From a bacterium (lineage in GTDB: Bacteria > Verrucomicrobiota > Verrucomicrobiae > Opitutales > Opitutaceae), in contig JAJXYI010000181.1 in NCBI GenBank assembly GCA_021780625.1, positions 1 to 8,909 on the forward strand: a stretch of DNA of 8,909 bases. Direction: 5' to 3'. Positions 5,313 through 8,909 of this stretch are shown here, one piece after another (position 1 is the stretch's first letter; the number at the start of each line of letters is the position of its first letter). The notes under the pieces were generated by a model that saw only the letters and a list, made by a program, of their open reading frames with translations, searched no databases and was not told the origin of the DNA. A program made the position numbers and the translations under genes.

Positions 5313-5322
5313 TCCCCGTGTT

Positions 5323-6311
<989 letters not shown>

Positions 6312-6312
<1 letters not shown>

Positions 6313-7307
6313 CAGGAAGCTTGGAAGGGGGGCAGCTCGCGCCAGCGCAGGCAACTAACGTCGTGGCCGGGCGCGACCGTTTCGAGCGAGGGCGCGTGTT
6401 CGGAGCAGCGGGGCTGGGCGTGCGGACAGCGGTTGGCGAAGCGGCAGCCCGCGGGCATTTCGCGCAGGCCGGGAACGAGGCCCTCGATCGTGTTGAGCCG
6501 TGTCTTGCGCCGGCCGCCGAGGCGCGGGATCGAGGACAGAAGGCCCCGCGTGTACGGGTGGGTGGGACGGTCGAAGATGTCCGCGACGGGACCCTGCTCG
6601 GCGACGCGGCCCGCGTACATCACGATCACGTCGTCGCAGGTCTCGGCGATCACACCGAGGTCGTGCGTGATGAGGATGACGGCCATGCCCATCTCGCGCT
6701 GCAGGTCCTGGATGAGGCTGAGGATCTGGGCCTGGATCGTGACGTCGAGCGCGGTGGTGGGCTCGTCGGCGATCAGCAGCTTCGGGCCGCAAGCGAGCGC
6801 CATCGCGATGACGACGCGCTGGCGCATGCCGCCGGAAAGCTGGTGCGGGTATTCGCCGATGCGCAGCTCGGGCGAGGGGATGCCGACCTTGGCGAGGATT
6901 TCGACGGAGCGGCGGAGCGCCTCCTGTTTCGTCGCCTTGCCGTGGAGGACGAGGACCTCGGAGAGCTGCTTGCCAATCGTGAGCACGGGGTTGAGCGCGC
7001 TCATCGGCTCCTGGAACACCATGCCCATCTGCGCGCCGCGCACGGCGTGCATCTGCTCGAGCGGGAGACCGGTGAGGTCGCGGCCCTCGAACAGCACGTG
7101 CCCGCCGAGGATGCGCCCCATCGGCTGCGGGAGCAGGCGCATGAGCGAGAGGGCGGTGACGCTCTTGCCGCAGCCGGATTCGCCGACGATGCCGAGCGTG
7201 CGCCCGGGGGCGACCTCGAAGCTGACGCGGTCGACCGCGCGCACGAGGCCGTCGTCGGTCTCGAAGCCGACGGCGAGGTCCTGGACGCTGAGCAGCGGGG
7301 GCGTCAC
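6312..7307 (-). CDS. Peptide-type ABC importer ATPase, OppD/DppD class
   Basis: A 331-residue ATPase partner of the downstream OppF-type subunit. I choose the GTG at 7307, not the longer ATG frame from 7418: the GTG follows the binding-protein stop by 2 nt, is preceded by agggaga at 7314-7320 (about 7 nt spacing), and the protein then starts at the family position (TPPLLSVQDLAVGF). Walker A is GESGCGKS (42-49), Q-loop Gln99 (VFQEP), signature LSGGMRQR (157-164), Walker B LLIADEP (177-183), D-loop TALD (185-188) and switch His215 (LITHDLG). The oligo_HPY C-terminal region has Cys288, Cys294, Cys301 and Cys319, able in principle to bind an iron-sulfur cluster as in some Dpp ATPases. Complete and undamaged. 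Third-position G/C bias is very strong, like the rest of the operon. Confidence 0.94.
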
Positions 7308-7309
7308 GG

Positions 7310-8909
7310 TCAGTCTCCCTTGCGCTTCCACTGGTCGTAGGTCTTCACGACGGGCGGGAAGGTCTTTCCGTCGGAGCGCGCGGCGAGCGTGTCCTTTTTC
7401 GCCTGCGGATCGATCCACTCGAGGCCGAACTGGCCGGGGTACTGGCTGAAGCGGACGTTGAAGTCCTTCGGCCAGCGGATCCAGCGCCAGTAGCCGACGC
7501 GGTAGAACGGTATTTCAAAACCGGGTACGAAGGCGGCGTCGGCGCGGATCATCTTCTCGAGCTGCGTGGCGAGCGTGCGGATCTGCTCCATGGAGGTCGC
7601 CGTGTCGTAGGCGTCGATCAGCTTGTCCATCGCGGGGATGGCGGTGTTTGTGAGGTTGTTGGTCTGCGGCTTGTTGGCGTTGACCGAGTGGAAGTTCTCC
7701 CAGTAGCGCGGGTAGGGCTCGACGGCGACGTTGAATGCGGTGAAGGCGATCTGGTGCTGCTTCTCCTGGATCTTCTTCCACGACGTCGTTGCGTCGAGGA
7801 CCTCGATCTTGAAGTCGAGGCCCGCCTTGGCGGCCTGCTGCTTGAGGATCGTGAGCACGTCCTTGAGGGAGGCGTAGCCGGAGGTGATGGTGAAGGACAG
7901 GCGCTGGCCCTTGTCGTTGACGAGGATGCCGTCGGGGCCGCGCTTCGTGAACCCGGCCTTCGCGAAATACTCGAGCGCCTTCTCGACGGAGAAGGGCCGG
8001 GGGTGGATGCCGGGGAACGGCACCAGTGCGAAGCCGTCGGCGGAGGTCTGCATCCGCACGTAGTCGCCGTGGAAGTACTGCTTGTCGACGAGGTCGAAGT
8101 CGGTCGCGTAGTTGATGCCGATGCGGATGTCGCGGTTGTTGAGCAGGGGCATGGCCTCGTTGATGTACAGGCCGAAGGTCGGGCGCGGGACCTCGTTGTA
8201 GAAGGTGACCTTGTCGATGTAGCCGTTTTTCACCAGGGGGTCGGAGTCGGGGAGCTTCTCATACCAGAACTGCGGGAGCGTCAGCCCGAACGAGTCGAGG
8301 TCGCCGCGCTTGAAGGCCTCGAAGGCCTTGTTGGGGTCGCGGATGACCTCGAAGTGCACGCGGTCGAAGTTGTAGCGGTGGCGGAAGAAGCGCTTGTCGC
8401 TGGCCCACCAGTTGGGCACGCGCGTGAGGTCGATGGAGCGGCCCATGTGCACGTCGTCGGGGCGCACCATGTAGGGACCGGTGGTGGGCTCGAACTTCCA
8501 CTGGTAGCGCTGGACGTAGTCGGGTCCGAAGTCCTTGTAGAAGTGTTCGTCCACCGGATACAGCTGGGCGAGCCAGAAGGCGACGTGGGGCTTCCGCTCC
8601 TTCCAGGTGACGGCGATCGTGTACTTGTCGTAGCGGACGATGCGGGAGAAGTAGGCGGTGTAGAAGTTGTTGTACCAGGGCTCGACGATGTACTTCGAGC
8701 GGTAGAAGTAGAAGGCGAACAGGTAGTCGTCGGCGGTGACGGGCGTGCCGTCGCTGAAGCGCGCGTCGGGATCCAGGCGGAAATACATCGTGCGGCCGTC
8801 GGGGTCGTAGGCCCACTCCTTCGCGAGGCTCGGGTAGAACTGGCTCGTGTTGGGCTGGTAGCCGAGGAGGGTGAGCTCGTTGTCGTCGAGGATGTAGGCG
8901 CGGAAGGAG
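7310..8909 (-). CDS. Extracellular solute-binding protein family 5 (peptide-type, YejA-like), 5' end outside window
   Basis: The frame is open to the right edge: 40 residues precede the ATG at 8788 and belong to the protein (for example AKEWAYDPDGRT), so that ATG is internal. 532 residues are visible; signal peptide and probably the first 70-110 residues lie beyond the window. The stretch FRLDPDARFSDGTPVTADD is the SBP_bac_5 signature, and FNEVPRPTFGLYINEAMPLL followed by DIRIGINYATD is the usual second-lobe region where the backbone returns. The end, VPGFEIPFYRVGYW, recalls YejA-type binding proteins, which suggests oligopeptides or peptide-nucleotide compounds, but I cannot fix the ligand. 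Expected periplasmic or lipid-anchored. It stops 2 nt before the OppD-type start with a good ribosome-binding site between, so the three genes are one operon. No permease gene separates it from the ATPases. Confidence 0.93.
   Translation of the reverse strand, partial: SFRAYILDDNELTLLGYQPNTSQFYPSLAKEWAYDPDGRTMYFRLDPDARFSDGTPVTADDYLFAFYFYRSKYIVEPWYNNFYTAYFSRIVRYDKYTIAVTWKERKPHVAFWLAQLYPVDEHFYKDFGPDYVQRYQWKFEPTTGPYMVRPDDVHMGRSIDLTRVPNWWASDKRFFRHRYNFDRVHFEVIRDPNKAFEAFKRGDLDSFGLTLPQFWYEKLPDSDPLVKNGYIDKVTFYNEVPRPTFGLYINEAMPLLNNRDIRIGINYATDFDLVDKQYFHGDYVRMQTSADGFALVPFPGIHPRPFSVEKALEYFAKAGFTKRGPDGILVNDKGQRLSFTITSGYASLKDVLTILKQQAAKAGLDFKIEVLDATTSWKKIQEKQHQIAFTAFNVAVEPYPRYWENFHSVNANKPQTNNLTNTAIPAMDKLIDAYDTATSMEQIRTLATQLEKMIRADAAFVPGFEIPFYRVGYWRWIRWPKDFNVRFSQYPGQFGLEWIDPQAKKDTLAARSDGKTFPPVVKTYDQWKRKGD
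7314..7320 (-). promoter_or_regulatory. Ribosome-binding site deciding the GTG start of the OppD-type ATPase
   Basis: On the minus strand the order is agggaga, then the binding-protein stop TGA (7310-7312), CC, and GTG (7305-7307). The 7-nt spacing from aggga to GTG supports the internal GTG over upstream ATGs and implies translational coupling with the binding protein. Confidence 0.7.

Larger units (their letters stand above)
5153..5322. other. Repeat-like spacer downstream of the ABC operon
   Basis: No gene is seen here. It contains an imperfect hairpin (5195-5220) and a quasi-periodic catccc/cattcc stretch (5273-5303) followed by taaaaaa. The importer operon ends at 5323, so an operon terminator should lie here, but I find no GC-rich stem directly followed by a T-tract on the minus strand. 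Confidence 0.45.

Overview
The window is high-GC bacterial DNA. I infer a member of Verrucomicrobiota, most likely Opitutaceae-like. This rests on the duplicated ~130-residue domain of the first protein, which I associate with secreted proteins of that phylum, on weak or absent Shine-Dalgarno sequences before several genes, and on intergenic stretches made of short hairpins and quasi-periodic motifs of a kind I associate with such genomes. It is inference; no rRNA or other marker gene is present.

Layout. 1-830 (+): the 3' end of a gene for a repetitive, probably exported protein. 831-1156: non-coding, with a 19-bp tandem repeat, an inverted repeat and a longer flanking direct repeat. 1157-2463 (+): a small ABM-like dimeric alpha/beta-barrel protein, then an alpha/beta hydrolase with a complete catalytic triad. 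2495-3037 (-): a RimJ/RimL-type GNAT acetyltransferase, convergent with the hydrolase. 3038-3546: non-coding, with hairpins and periodic sequence. 3547-4791 (-): a full-length Fic protein with an N-terminal inhibitory motif, an intact Fic motif and a C-terminal winged helix; three related 9-bp boxes lie upstream of it. 4920-5152 (+): a probable decayed fragment of an NADPH-dependent FMN reductase, followed by more repeat-like sequence to 5322. 5323-8909 (-): the distal part of a peptide-type ABC importer operon.

In the importer operon, transcription runs right to left: solute-binding protein (5' end outside the window), then an OppD/DppD-type ATPase, then an OppF/DppF-type ATPase. The ATPase starts are tightly coupled to the preceding stops (a 2-nt gap and a 1-nt TGATG overlap). 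Together they would capture a peptide-like solute outside the inner membrane and power its import. The two permease genes are not in the window and are expected further upstream or elsewhere.

The genes between 1157 and 4791 look like single-function accessory cargo separated by repeat-rich spacers. I see no CRISPR array, phage module, intact transposase, tRNA or rRNA. I do not see a convincing new multi-gene system. The items most worth a second look are the putative autoregulatory boxes at fic, the FMN-reductase relic and the intergenic repeat families.
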